From positions 1 through 49,872 of the forward strand of contig QXWO01000045.1 in NCBI GenBank assembly GCA_009911035.1: a stretch of DNA of 49,872 bases, in the 5' to 3' direction. Under the pieces are notes generated by a model that did no database searches, was not told the origin of the DNA, and saw only the letters and a program-made list of their open reading frames with translations. Source of the stretch: Lachnospiraceae bacterium (lineage in GTDB: Bacteria > Bacillota > Clostridia > Lachnospirales > Lachnospiraceae). Made by a program: the position numbers and the translations under genes. Numbering within the stretch: the first letter of the stretch is position 1; each line of letters opens with the position of its first letter. Of this stretch, positions 1 through 7,096 are shown in pieces.

Positions 1-2
1 GA

Positions 3-221
3 ATTATAGTGAATTACTCCAACTCGCAAAGAGCTGGAGTAATTTTATATCTGACCGCATTATTATTTGGCGCTTACAAAGAGGGAAAGGTACTGGAGCA
101 GAATAAGATAGTCTATGATGTTCCGGCCATCCTGCTCACCATGGCCCTTGTGCTGTTTTCATTCATCATGGCACTGGTGAATCTGGCCCTTATTACTTCC
201 CGGCATATTGTGATCAGATAG
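3..221 (+). CDS. C-terminal part of a small membrane protein (host, probably partial)
   Basis: The frame is open to the left window edge and ends at a TAG at 219-221. A GTG at 9 could be a start, but no ribosome site is visible, so the gene may begin outside the window. The product has two hydrophobic stretches (about residues 10-22 and 39-63 counted from the GTG), separated by a short charged loop, and ends in a basic tail. It looks like the last two membrane helices of a transporter or other membrane protein; the family is not recognised. It lies outside the prophage and is followed directly by a terminator. Confidence 0.45.
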   Translation: MIVNYSNSQRAGVILYLTALLFGAYKEGKVLEQNKIVYDVPAILLTMALVLFSFIMALVNLALITSRHIVIR

Positions 222-224
222 TAA

Positions 225-271
225 GATCCCGCCAGCGCGGCAGGAATCCTGCTGGAGCTGGCGGGATTTTA
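225..271 (+). terminator. Rho-independent terminator after the first gene
   Basis: An 11-bp perfect stem (226-236 with 257-267, ATCCCGCCAGC/GCTGGCGGGAT) encloses a second small palindrome (CAGGAATCCTG) and is followed by a T run at 267-270. It begins 3 bases after the stop codon of the upstream gene. Confidence 0.8.
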
Positions 272-358
272 ATCTAAATAGGAGAATAGTTCACGGAGAT
301 GGGCTAATGGTGTTTAGCCTTACGGACAGCGGGCCGGGCGGCTGCCTGGGGCAAGTCT

Positions 359-801
359 TTACTTAACGGCATTTTGGGCAAAATCCGTGGTTACCAATTT
401 GTCATAGGGAACCCGTTCGGGAAGCTCCCCTGCTTCTTCCAGAATATTCTGGAGCAGGGTGAAGGATTCTTCTTCAAATATCAGATTGGTTTTCCAGGTA
501 TCCTGCTCGTAATAGCGGGTAACGATGGTGGTAAGGGTTTCCAAGTCGGTTTCCTCAAACTGGGGTTTGATGACTTTGGCAATTTCTTCCGGTGTGTGTT
601 CCGCTACGTAGTCCATGCCTTTTTGCAGGGCGTTGGTGAAGGACTGGATGACTTCGGGGTGGGCGTCTATATAGCTCTGCTTGGCGCTGAAGGCGGTGTA
701 GGGAACATAGCCGGAATCTTCTCCAAGGGAAGCTACTACATAGCCGTCGCCTTTGGATTCAAGGGAGGTGGCGTGCGGTTCGAATTCAACTGTGTAAGTT
801 G
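359..801 (-). pseudogene. ABC transporter substrate-binding protein, C-terminal half, cut by prophage integration
   Basis: From about 801 down to the TAA at 359-361 the minus strand encodes about 146 residues without a break, resembling the second lobe of NMT1/SsuA/ThiY-type solute-binding lipoproteins. Supporting segments include GYVPYTAFSAKQSYIDAHP, then VIQSFTNALQKGMDYVAEHT, then the EEIAKVIKPQFEETD helix. In those proteins this lobe helps bind a small organic substrate outside the membrane. The normal length is about 330 residues, so the signal peptide and first lobe are missing. Upstream the frame meets a TAA at about 802-804, next to the serine recombinase gene. The missing half is expected at the other prophage end, outside the window. 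The substrate cannot be told from the sequence. Confidence 0.75.
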
Positions 802-808
802 TTTACTA
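785..808. other. Predicted prophage attachment junction (attL or attR)
   Basis: The reading frame of the host substrate-binding protein is lost here and the serine recombinase gene stops at 806-808. Large serine integrases usually lie right beside their attachment site. The exact crossover dinucleotide cannot be placed without the other prophage end or an empty host site. Confidence 0.6.
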
Positions 809-2173
809 CTCCAATTTTGTCAGAAAATTAAATCCACTGATCTGGTGGGTTTCTTTGTCAATCTGTATATCCTTTATTGTGCTTTTCCAGAAGGCCTGTT
901 TATGCGCTTTATCCAGTTTAAGGTATAATTCCTGCCAGTTTCCGCTAAAAGCCCTGATAAGGCCCCTGTAGGCCTCCAAGGACACACATTTGGAAGCGTT
1001 GCACTGGGAAAGCTTTTTCTCTAAAAGTTCATACTGTTCATCGTAATAGCTTTCCTTTATCCGCCCTTTTTGAAATAAGATGTTAAGGCGGTCCATTTCC
1101 CTGCGCAGGGCTTCCGGGTCTTCCTGCTTTTGGCTTTGCTGTTGTTTAAACTCTATGTCCGCAAGTTCTTCGTGGAGCCGGTCAGAAACATGCGTCAGCA
1201 TATATTCCTCTATTTTGTATTCGGTAAAGTGGGCACAGCTATGCCGGCCGAATTTGTTTCCACAGCGGTATTTAATATAAATGCTTTCGCCGCCGTTTTT
1301 AAGTTTTTGCTTTTTCCGGTACCCGGTATAATTGTTTCCACACCAGGGGCACTTAATAAGGGAACTGAATATGTAAGGTTCGTAGTTGCCGGCAGAATAG
1401 ACTTTTGTTGTGGTAATCTGCCTGATTTTTTCAAATTGCTCCGGCGTAATGTAGGGGTCACAGTAATTCAGGTTATCTTTATCTTTTCCTGCATAGGTTT
1501 CATTTTTGAAGAGACGGTCAACTTTATTGCTTGACGGCGCAGCATCCCCGTAGGTATCATTCAGATACTTGATGGTGGAGCGGATGGAATAGCAGGTAAA
1601 GTAGTGGCGGTAAGCATCGTCTACAATATGGGAGACGGCTTCGTCCTTAACCAGCCGGTTATTTACAACTTTGTATCCATAGCAGGCACATTTTCCGCTG
1701 GTAACTTCGCCAATAGAACGTTTATAATCAAGGACGGCCTTTATACGTTCCGAAGTCCGGTCACATTCCGCCTGGTTAACAGATAGCATGATATTAATGA
1801 CCATCTGTCCATTGGCGGTAGAAGAGTCATAATTTTCAAAGATGGTCTTCCAGTAACAGTTGTGAGCCTTAAGAATTTCCTCGGTAATGTTGTAGTCTTT
1901 GATGTTGCGGAACCAGCGGTCAAGCTTCGTGACAAGAATCATGTCTATCTTATCCTGCTTAACATCCTCAAGTAACTGCAGAAGCCCCTTTCGGAATTTC
2001 ATGGACTTGCGGGCAGAGATGCCCTCATCGGCATAGAAGCCGACTACTGTATAATTGTTTGCTTCCGCAAACTCCCTAAGGGCTTTCCTCTGGGCTGGCA
2101 GAGACAGGCCGTTTATGTGCTGCTCTTCTGTGCTGACGCGGATGTAAATAGCGCATCGAAGTATTTTAGACAT
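806..2173 (-). CDS. Large serine recombinase (phage integrase)
   Basis: This 455-residue protein should integrate and excise the prophage by serine-mediated strand exchange. The N-terminal resolvase domain begins with AIYIRVSTEEQ, where the Ser is the nucleophile, and continues with the catalytic-domain segments LSLPAQR, FYADEGISARK and VTKLDRWFRN. A recombinase domain follows, then a zinc ribbon (CPWCG ... YRCGN ... HSC) and a C-terminal coiled coil rich in Glu/Lys, as in large serine integrases. The ATG at 2173 is chosen because GGGAGG lies 8-9 bases upstream; the frame continues to 2257 without a comparable ribosome site. It is the last gene of a minus-strand operon and reads towards the attachment junction. 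Confidence 0.93.
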   Translation of the reverse strand: MSKILRCAIYIRVSTEEQHINGLSLPAQRKALREFAEANNYTVVGFYADEGISARKSMKFRKGLLQLLEDVKQDKIDMILVTKLDRWFRNIKDYNITEEILKAHNCYWKTIFENYDSSTANGQMVINIMLSVNQAECDRTSERIKAVLDYKRSIGEVTSGKCACYGYKVVNNRLVKDEAVSHIVDDAYRHYFTCYSIRSTIKYLNDTYGDAAPSSNKVDRLFKNETYAGKDKDNLNYCDPYITPEQFEKIRQITTTKVYSAGNYEPYIFSSLIKCPWCGNNYTGYRKKQKLKNGGESIYIKYRCGNKFGRHSCAHFTEYKIEEYMLTHVSDRLHEELADIEFKQQQSQKQEDPEALRREMDRLNILFQKGRIKESYYDEQYELLEKKLSQCNASKCVSLEAYRGLIRAFSGNWQELYLKLDKAHKQAFWKSTIKDIQIDKETHQISGFNFLTKLE

Positions 2174-2201
2174 AAATATTATCCTCCCTGTTATATCTGC
2201 T

Positions 2202-2816
2202 TTACATATATCTAAGCATTTGTACAAGAGCTTTACCGGATAATTTGTTGGTTTCATCTCTATCTAGCGGCCGAAGCCCAAAATTTACAAAACCGTTTTG
2301 GGAATAAAAGTCAATTAAAGCTTCTTTTTGCTCACATTCAAGGTAAACTATTTTTCCACCAATAATATTTTGTGTTTCCCGTACCTTGTCAAGTGCCAGT
2401 TTGAGCAGTTCATCCCCTGTAATAAGTTTGTTATAATTATTAGCATAATTTTTTCCTAACTGTCCAATTAATGGGGCTGAAATAGTATATCTATTAATCG
2501 TTTTATCAAACTGCCCAAATTTTGCCATCCGGCTTTTCCATTTTCTATTTGGCAGGCTGCCTTTATCAATACAGAAAATTTTGTTTGCTAATGTAAAATA
2601 GCCGACTAAAACATATGTATTTTTAAAAGATGCCATTACCAGATGCGTGCTTGAGATTCCCTGCTTGGAAAACTCTATAGCTACATTATGTAAAAAATGT
2701 TCTACATCCGGGTTTAAAGGGCATGAAAAAGAGGAGAGAATGCCTTTTGCAGCGTTCTCTCCCAAGGTTTCATCTGATAATATATCTCTTAAATTAAAGC
2801 CTATATATCCACTCAT
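2202..2816 (-). CDS. GNAT-like acetyltransferase
   Basis: The 204-residue product resembles GNAT-fold N-acetyltransferases of the kind often paired with a small partner protein. The C-terminal segment YLECEQKEALIDFYSQNGF looks like the end of the GNAT fold (strand 5, helix 4 and the FY..NGF motif), and a substrate domain with basic patches precedes it. The acetyl-CoA loop (RxxGxG/A) is not obvious, so activity is uncertain. Its ATG overlaps the stop of the 56-aa gene upstream (ATGA), indicating translational coupling, and the integrase gene starts 28 bases downstream. By analogy it could be a toxin of a toxin-antitoxin-like pair or a lysogenic conversion gene; that is inference. Confidence 0.6.
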   Translation of the reverse strand: MSGYIGFNLRDILSDETLGENAAKGILSSFSCPLNPDVEHFLHNVAIEFSKQGISSTHLVMASFKNTYVLVGYFTLANKIFCIDKGSLPNRKWKSRMAKFGQFDKTINRYTISAPLIGQLGKNYANNYNKLITGDELLKLALDKVRETQNIIGGKIVYLECEQKEALIDFYSQNGFVNFGLRPLDRDETNKLSGKALVQMLRYM

Positions 2817-2983
2817 TTTTGTAAGATACTCCTAAGTTTATCTCCCCGAACGTCTTCATATGTCCGGCTGAGCTGAACATCTTTTGCGTGTTTTCCAGCA
2901 GCATTTTCCAGAGCAATAACTAATGACTTACCAAGCTTCTTGTCTTTTATATCTACATTTTTAAGAATACTTTTTGTTGCCAT
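2813..2983 (-). CDS. Small basic protein coupled to the GNAT gene (candidate partner/antitoxin)
   Basis: This 56-residue ORF has a good ribosome site (GAGAGGATGAT before ATG at 2983). It is rich in Lys (NVDIKDKKLGKSLVIALENA near the start) and includes LSRTYEDVRGDKLR near the end. Its TGA overlaps the ATG of the GNAT gene by 4 bases. I know small proteins of this style next to GNAT genes in Clostridia but cannot name a characterised family. It contains no evident HTH or ribbon-helix-helix pattern, so it may act by protein binding rather than by DNA binding. Confidence 0.6.
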   Translation of the reverse strand: MATKSILKNVDIKDKKLGKSLVIALENAAGKHAKDVQLSRTYEDVRGDKLRSILQK

Positions 2984-3274
2984 ATATATCATCCTCTCTT
3001 TTGTTGCCCATTATAATTATATGTAACAATAATAGGCATAATTGTAAAATATAGCATAAAAGAATATCACTTTTACTATATATTAGACGAAATGTGCTTT
3101 TTTGTAAAGTATTAGGTACAAATGTTCAAAAAAAATTAACTTTTATAAGTGGTTTTGAATGTATATACATAATTCCTTTGATTTAAGTTATAGTTCAAAT
3201 CACTTATATTTTTCCCATTGGTGTTATAGCATATGCAAATCTGGTTTGCAATATTCTTTAAATCATAATTTTGC
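2984..3274. other. AT-rich intergenic region, probable promoter of the integrase operon
   Basis: No ORF is convincing here. On the minus strand a TATAAT-like element (around 3010-3020) lies upstream of the 56-aa gene, but no clear -35 box is visible. The rest is AT-rich spacer between two minus-strand operons. Confidence 0.35.
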
Positions 3275-3310
3275 AAATTAAAAGAGAGATGTTTCACTCT
3301 CTTTTAATTT
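3275..3310 (-). terminator. Long-stem terminator, overlaps the stop codon of the membrane/coiled-coil gene
   Basis: A 14-bp perfect inverted repeat (3275-3288 with 3297-3310) with an 8-base loop has A/T-rich ends on both strands, so it may work in both directions. The stop codon of the 3304-3657 gene lies within the stem. Confidence 0.75.
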
Positions 3311-3657
3311 AAGAATTTTTTTAATGCTTTACTTTCAGAAGGCTTCGGATTGCCGTGTTCTATAGATTCGATAAAACGAAAATGCAAAATATCTTCTTTT
3401 AACTTTTGGTTTTCGCATTCTAAATCTTCTTTTTCTTTTTCATAGTCCTTCAATTTTTTGGTCAATTCCTCATTGCTTCGTTTTAATTCAATATTTTCGA
3501 CCGTTTTTGATGGTACTATAATTTTCAAGAAAATAAAACTCATCACTACCCAAGAAATTGATAGGCAAATAACAAAGGAAACTATTATTACCCATCCGTA
3601 AGAATGTGCCAATTCCGATTCAAAAAATGCTGATAAAGCCGCAAAAAAACCTTCCAT
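3304..3657 (-). CDS. Single-pass membrane protein with cytoplasmic coiled coil, unknown function
   Basis: The 117-residue product has one strong membrane helix at about residues 22-46 (GWVIIVSFVICLSISWVVMSF). After it comes a long Lys/Glu-rich heptad region (about 55-95) and a polar tail. The short N-terminus probably faces outside and the coiled coil lies in the cytoplasm. It is the last gene of a three-gene minus-strand unit ending in a strong terminator. I do not recognise the family. Membrane anchor plus coiled coil in a prophage accessory unit fits superinfection exclusion or an abortive-infection effector, but this is only inference. Confidence 0.6.
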   Translation of the reverse strand: MEGFFAALSAFFESELAHSYGWVIIVSFVICLSISWVVMSFIFLKIIVPSKTVENIELKRSNEELTKKLKDYEKEKEDLECENQKLKEDILHFRFIESIEHGNPKPSESKALKKFLN

Positions 3658-3672
3658 AAATTAATTATCCTT

Positions 3673-4206
3673 TCATGTGTCTTCTGTAATTACACATAAT
3701 GTTTCACCAATCAACATTAAAGCTTCTTTGCTCAAGTCCCAATATTTAAAAGCATATCCTAGCTTGTCCAAATATTCTTCATTAACTTTAAACTTTTTCT
3801 TTCCTTTGGACTCCCTATGTATCCATTCGCCTACCGCAGATAGAAGTATGTATTGCGCAAACCCACAATTAATATTAATACTATTATCACTACCATCCTT
3901 TGATACAACTAAGAAAGGTTTAAATTTTAATATCCAGAAAGCAACTAACGCCGCCTCCCTTACCTCGCTCAGATATGTTTCGTTATGAAAAATTACATAA
4001 TAGTCTTTCCTTCTGTCAACTCTTATGTTCATTTCATTTATTAATTTGAAATCAAAGTCAATTTTTGTAGTGTCAATCTCTTCCCTCTGGGCATAGTCTT
4101 TAAATAATGCAATTACACTTTTAAATCGTTTTTCTATTTCTATTACTTCGGGTGGGTCATATGTATAAATTACATTTCCGCTTTTTCCTTTTGTCTCTTT
4201 AATCAC
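3673..4206 (-). CDS. Unknown 177-residue protein in the accessory unit
   Basis: The ORF is a soluble-looking mixed alpha/beta protein with no membrane segment and no motif I recognise. It starts at 4206, 13 bases after the stop of the small acidic gene, and ends 15 bases before the membrane-protein gene, so the three genes look cotranscribed. Features are a basic N-terminus with SGNVIYTYDPPEVIEIEKRF, a central hydrophobic segment (EAALVAFWILKFKPFLVV) and a C-terminus rich in Leu and Glu. The operon is AT-rich compared with the phage structural genes, suggesting separate acquisition. Confidence 0.6.
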   Translation of the reverse strand: MIKETKGKSGNVIYTYDPPEVIEIEKRFKSVIALFKDYAQREEIDTTKIDFDFKLINEMNIRVDRRKDYYVIFHNETYLSEVREAALVAFWILKFKPFLVVSKDGSDNSININCGFAQYILLSAVGEWIHRESKGKKKFKVNEEYLDKLGYAFKYWDLSKEALMLIGETLCVITEDT

Positions 4207-4219
4207 TTCCTATTTCCCC

Positions 4220-4453
4220 TTAATTAGCGTTTTTCAATAAGCGAATATTTTTTATTTTTTCGCTCCCTTTCCTAATGTAGTCATAAAAGCTCTCTGAACT
4301 ATCATGAGTTTGATGATTATGATAGTTTTCCGAATTAAATCCTCCATACTCGTTATTTAGCCTAACAAATTCTTCAGACGTAATTTCCATCCCTTTTTCA
4401 ATATTCATTACTCTACCTCCGTCTTCTTTTGCAAATTCTCCTTCTTCTTTCAA
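4220..4453 (-). CDS. Small acidic protein, first gene of the unknown three-gene unit
   Basis: The 77-residue reading frame uses TTG at 4453, with AGGAGG 8 bases upstream. An in-frame ATG at 4408, itself preceded by GGAGGT at 6 bases, would give 62 residues; either start could be used. The product is hydrophilic with a His/Asn-rich centre (NSENYHNHQTHDSSESFYDY) and a basic C-terminus. No family is recognised. Two usable starts in frame may produce two forms. Confidence 0.5.
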   Translation of the reverse strand: MKEEGEFAKEDGGRVMNIEKGMEITSEEFVRLNNEYGGFNSENYHNHQTHDSSESFYDYIRKGSEKIKNIRLLKNAN

Positions 4454-4932
4454 TTTTGATTCCTCCTATCAAATCATAGTTCCTCCCCATTATAAACAAA
4501 TATTTTATATGATTTGAAAAAAAACAACCAAAATTTCCCCTTATATATTGTATTATATCTGCTTTTTCTACAAAAGTATATGTTGATATTTGACCAAAGA
4601 GGTCGAAATAATTTGGTGATTTATACCACTTTTTTCCATAAATACAAGTATTTTTTTTGATTTTAATATAATTAAAATAGCAATAAGGAAAATACGAACT
4701 ATAGGTAATATAAATCCTACTATAAGTATAATTATTTTATAAATGGAAATAAAAACCAAATTTGGTAATTTATGGTATGCAATATAGCCTGTTGAAATTA
4801 CTTAGATATTCTGTGTATTATATATACATAGTCAACTACTTTGGGCGTAATATTTAGAAGGATAAATAGTTGTTTTATGTAATTTTTATTTTTCAAACAC
4901 GCTCTAGAATTAGTCAATGCAAATCCAATTTA
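4454..4932. other. AT-rich gap without a convincing gene
   Basis: About 480 bases of very AT-rich DNA separate the unknown operon from the repressor gene. A minus-strand hydrophobic ORF (4568-4759) lacks a ribosome site and is not accepted. A TATAAT-like box at about 4488-4493 on the minus strand could be the -10 element of the unknown operon; its -35 box is weak. Confidence 0.4.
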
Positions 4933-5568
4933 TTATCTAACATCACTTTGAAAGGCAATGGCTTTTCCCAAAACATGAAAATTATTAAGTTCTTCATATG
5001 TAAAAATCATATCTTCGTATGTCGGATTTTCGGCTTTTAATATAACCATAGATTTTTCGGCATAATAAAAAAACCTTTTCAATGTCGCTTCACTCTCATT
5101 ATTCACAATAACTGCGGCAATCTCTCCATTTTCCACTATATTCTGTTTCTTAATAAACACTATATCGCCATCTAAAATCCGAGCATTAACCATGCTGTCA
5201 CCTTTTGCTTTTAAGCAGAAATCAGCTTTTATATTTGTTCCTGCCATGATGTAGCTTTCTCTATCCTCATTTGCGTATATAGGCAATCCGCAGGCTATTT
5301 CTCCGAGTAAAGGAAAGCGTTTTAGTTCTATAGGATATATATTAGTAATAACAGATCCAGACGTATCTTCCCATCCCATCAAAAACGCTTCGGATGTTCT
5401 GAGAAATTTTGCTATATCTGAAAGCAAATTTGCAGGCACTTTTTCTATATCGCCATTTTCATATCTGAAAACAGTAGACCTAGACACTCCCAAATGTTCC
5501 GCAAGTGTATCTGCACTAATTCCTAATTCTTTTCTTCTTTCCTGCATTCTTTTACCAGTAACAGACAT
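4933..5568 (-). CDS. S24-type phage repressor (CI/LexA-like)
   Basis: The 211-residue product has an N-terminal XRE helix-turn-helix (residues about 5-60: ELGISADTLAEHLGVSRSTVFRYENG) and a C-terminal S24 peptidase/dimerisation domain. The self-cleavage site is probably Cys-Gly in GEIACGLP; the catalytic Ser is in KGDSMVNA and the Lys in ATLKRFF. It should hold the lytic promoters silent and be cleaved after DNA damage with RecA help. The start is an ATG preceded by GGAGGTGATAAA. It faces a divergent promoter and a Cro-like gene across an operator region with GCA-N4-TGC sites. Confidence 0.92.
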   Translation of the reverse strand: MSVTGKRMQERRKELGISADTLAEHLGVSRSTVFRYENGDIEKVPANLLSDIAKFLRTSEAFLMGWEDTSGSVITNIYPIELKRFPLLGEIACGLPIYANEDRESYIMAGTNIKADFCLKAKGDSMVNARILDGDIVFIKKQNIVENGEIAAVIVNNESEATLKRFFYYAEKSMVILKAENPTYEDMIFTYEELNNFHVLGKAIAFQSDVR

Positions 5569-5589
5569 TTTATCACCTCCAATAATGAA

Positions 5590-5701
5590 AATATATCATA
5601 GATGATGCATAATCGCAACACTTGTTTTTGCAATTATGCGATTTTTGTATTGACATATGTAAATTGATGTTGTACTATACAATTAAATGGTCGCATAAAT
5701 G
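5590..5701. promoter_or_regulatory. Divergent promoters and operators of switch 1
   Basis: Rightward promoter: TTGACA 5650-5655, 17-bp spacer, TACTAT 5673-5678. Leftward repressor promoter (minus strand): TTGCGA 5613-5618, 17 bp, TATATT 5590-5595. Operator-like 10-mers GCA-N4-TGC occur at 5630-5639 (GCAATTATGC) and 5693-5702 (GCATAAATGC), with a one-mismatch copy at 5607-5616 overlapping the leftward -35. The copies flank the rightward promoter on both sides, as in a lambda-like switch. Confidence 0.75.
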
Positions 5702-5722
5702 CTACGCAATGGAGGTGAGAGG

Positions 5723-5931
5723 ATGGTAGTAAATGTGCAAAGGTTAAAAGGAAAAATTGTGGAAAAGTCCAACACACAGGAATGTGTTGCTGATGCTATG
5801 GGAATGAATCGTAGTACTTTTTATAGAAAATGAAGAATGGGGGCAATGGATTTACTGTTGGAGATATTCATAAGATGATAATGTGCATACCTCTTACAAA
5901 AGAAGAGGCAGTCGATATTTTTTTTGATTAA
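5723..5931 (+). pseudogene. Cro-like early regulator with a one-base frameshift
   Basis: From ATG 5723 (ribosome site GGAGGTGAGAGG) the frame reads an HTH-like protein containing TQECVADAMGMNRSTFYRK and hits TGA at 5831-5833. In the -1 frame the protein continues with MKNGGNGFTVGDIHKMI ... LTKEEAVDIFFD to TAA at 5929-5931, exactly the C-terminus expected for this phage HTH family. The break lies at a run of four A (5827-5830) where five would restore the frame. It could be a true inactivating deletion, a homopolymer sequencing error, or a -1 slip. The intact form (about 69 residues) would be the Cro-type partner of the S24 repressor. Confidence 0.65.
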
Positions 5932-5934
5932 TAT

Positions 5935-5947
5935 GTCGCAATAATGC
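5935..5947. promoter_or_regulatory. Additional operator-like site downstream of the Cro-like gene
   Basis: TCGCAATAATGCT matches the GCA-N4-TGC operator pattern of switch 1 (GCAATAATGC). It lies immediately after the Cro-like gene and just before the next small ORF. Confidence 0.4.
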
Positions 5948-6030
5948 TACTACAAAGAAATCAAATGTACTTAAAGGGATGCATAGTTGCGGCCAAGGCA
6001 TTAAGCGATAGGTATAAAGAAGTGGTATGA
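5944..6030 (+). CDS. 28-residue early phage peptide, duplicated cassette copy 1
   Basis: An ATG at 5944 (or in-frame ATG 5965) reads to TGA 6028-6030, giving a short product ending MYLKGCIVAAKALSDRYKEVV. Nearly the same peptide forms the C-terminus of the 7826-7948 ORF, so the segment is conserved as protein. No good ribosome site precedes 5944. It may be the remaining tail of a longer early gene whose N-terminus (TIGREQSDIATQ) survives in the other copies. Confidence 0.4.
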   Translation: MLLQRNQMYLKGCIVAAKALSDRYKEVV

Positions 6031-6114
6031 GGGGAGGTGAGAAGGGTGGAACAACTTCAGCCGGAAGAATTTATAGTCAAAGAAGGGGCTTATGGTGATG
6101 AGCATAAAGTTGAG
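6015..6114. repeat. Direct repeat copy 1 (partner at 7294-7396)
   Basis: The first 41 bases (6015-6055) are identical to 7294-7334 and the remainder is clearly similar, with one extra codon in the second copy. The two copies flank about 1.18 kb containing a zinc-ribbon gene and the whole of switch 2. Confidence 0.8.
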
Positions 6115-6117
6115 TAA
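6046..6117 (+). pseudogene. Truncated copy of the 7325-7615 gene
   Basis: GTG 6046 (GGGGAGG upstream) reads MEQLQPEEFIVKEGAYGDEHKVE and stops at TAA 6115. The intact homologue at 7325 has the same N-terminus (EFVFKEGVYGEEHKVE) but continues for another 70 or so residues. It appears to be a remnant left where the 1.18-kb module was inserted or duplicated. Confidence 0.65.
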
Positions 6118-6160
6118 TAAATGCCCTTACAAATTTAATAATAGCAAGGGCGTTTGTAGA

Positions 6161-6442
6161 TTATTTATCCAGATTCTGTAAAGATGTATCACTTACAAGA
6201 TTAACAGTAGTGCGGCTTTTCAAGAGTTCATGTGTAGCTTCATTATATTGGATGATGGATTTTAGCGCTTTTGATGCACCTTTATATAATGCGGTTTTAC
6301 ACAATGGACATCTTAGTTCATCAATGGCTTTGGATAACTCTTCTAATTTTTCAACTTCATTAATTTCCGGGACATCAAATCTAACACCTGTATTACATTG
6401 AGTACACTGGTACGTAAATTTTTTTATGGCGTAGATATTCAT
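6161..6442 (-). CDS. Zinc-ribbon protein, cassette gene 1
   Basis: The 93-residue product has two CxxC pairs, CTQC near residue 14 and CPLC near residue 46, forming a probable zinc ribbon, followed by a helical C-terminus. The ATG at 6442 is preceded by GAAGGGGG. Its promoter and 5' hairpin leader (6471-6524) match those of two other minus-strand genes at 7763 and 8373. The function is unknown; small zinc ribbons of this kind in early phage regions may bind nucleic acid or host polymerase. It is convergent with the small plus-strand genes before it. Confidence 0.65.
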   Translation of the reverse strand: MNIYAIKKFTYQCTQCNTGVRFDVPEINEVEKLEELSKAIDELRCPLCKTALYKGASKALKSIIQYNEATHELLKSRTTVNLVSDTSLQNLDK

Positions 6443-6470
6443 ATGCAGATTTCCCCCTTCTTTAGTGTTT

Positions 6471-6524
6471 GGCTCTGACGGAAGCCTGTAGGAATATTAT
6501 AAGAAAAATGTATTAAAAAAGCAA
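6471..6524 (-). promoter_or_regulatory. Minus-strand promoter plus hairpin leader, copy 1
   Basis: Read on the minus strand: TTGCTT (6519-6524), 17-bp spacer, TATAAT (6496-6501), then a hairpin GGCTT-N6-GAGCC at 6471-6486. The same order and spacing occur at 7788-7842 and 8405-8459. The hairpin sequence differs here but pairing is kept. Confidence 0.7.
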
Positions 6525-6604
6525 GGAATTCTGGGCAACCAATAATAAAATGATATGAGAGGAGAAAAAAAGGATAACAGAATGCTGTTTCTAAAACGGG
6601 AGAG

Positions 6605-6976
6605 TTATTCTCCCGTTTTGCTGTCAGCAGAGAATGACTTTTCTACATCGTCAAGGGAATTGATAAAAGCGAGAATGGCTTTAATCTGTTCATCGTTCAT
6701 TTTTTCCAGTTGGGAAAGGGCTTTTTGGTGAAGCTCGGACAAACCTTTGTTTTTGCTAATTTGTCTTAACTTAGGTTCACTGCCATTAAGTACCCACTCG
6801 GCATTATAGCCATATTTCTCTTCAATTAGTGTTGCGAGAGATTGGGAAAGATGGATGTCGGGGTCTTTTAGCAGTTTAGATATATAACTTTCTGTTACCC
6901 CAAGCTCGGATGCCAGTTGTTTTTGTTTCAGTTTGTTTTCCTGCAATATAAGTTTTATTCTATCACATTGGTTCAT
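6605..6976 (-). CDS. XRE-family repressor of switch 2
   Basis: The 123-residue protein has an N-terminal helix-turn-helix (KLKQKQLASELGVTESYISKLL) and a helical C-terminal segment (HQKALSQLEKMNDEQIKAILAFINS) but no S24 peptidase domain, so it cannot be switched off by the LexA route. ATG 6976 is chosen because AGGAGGT lies 6 bases upstream; an ATG at 6982 directly abuts the ribosome site. It is divergent from the 46-aa gene at 7097 across palindromic operators. A repressor switch of its own inside a duplicated segment suggests a captured second immunity module. Confidence 0.85.
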   Translation of the reverse strand: MNQCDRIKLILQENKLKQKQLASELGVTESYISKLLKDPDIHLSQSLATLIEEKYGYNAEWVLNGSEPKLRQISKNKGLSELHQKALSQLEKMNDEQIKAILAFINSLDDVEKSFSADSKTGE

Positions 6977-7013
6977 GGCCATACCTCCTATGAACCATAC
7001 AATATCAAAAAAA

Positions 7014-7078
7014 CTTGAATAAGTCAAGAGAAATACCTTGACATGTAGAATGAGTTAATTTATACTTGAATCATTCAA
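7014..7078. promoter_or_regulatory. Operators and rightward promoter of switch 2
   Basis: Promoter TTGACA 7038-7043, 17-bp spacer, TATACT 7061-7066. Two palindromes flank it: CTTGA-N5-TCAAG at 7014-7028 and TTGAAT-C-ATTCAA at 7066-7078, the latter on the transcription start side. These are probable binding sites of the 6605-6976 repressor. Confidence 0.75.
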
Positions 7079-7096
7079 TAGAGAAGGAGGAATATT

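Noticed and set aside
374-928. Long plus-strand ORF over the substrate-binding remnant
   Set aside because: It is the shadow of the minus-strand host gene and crosses the attachment junction.
4568-4759. Hydrophobic 63-codon minus-strand ORF
   Set aside because: Starts at TTG without ribosome site in very AT-rich DNA; the hydrophobic residues reflect base composition.
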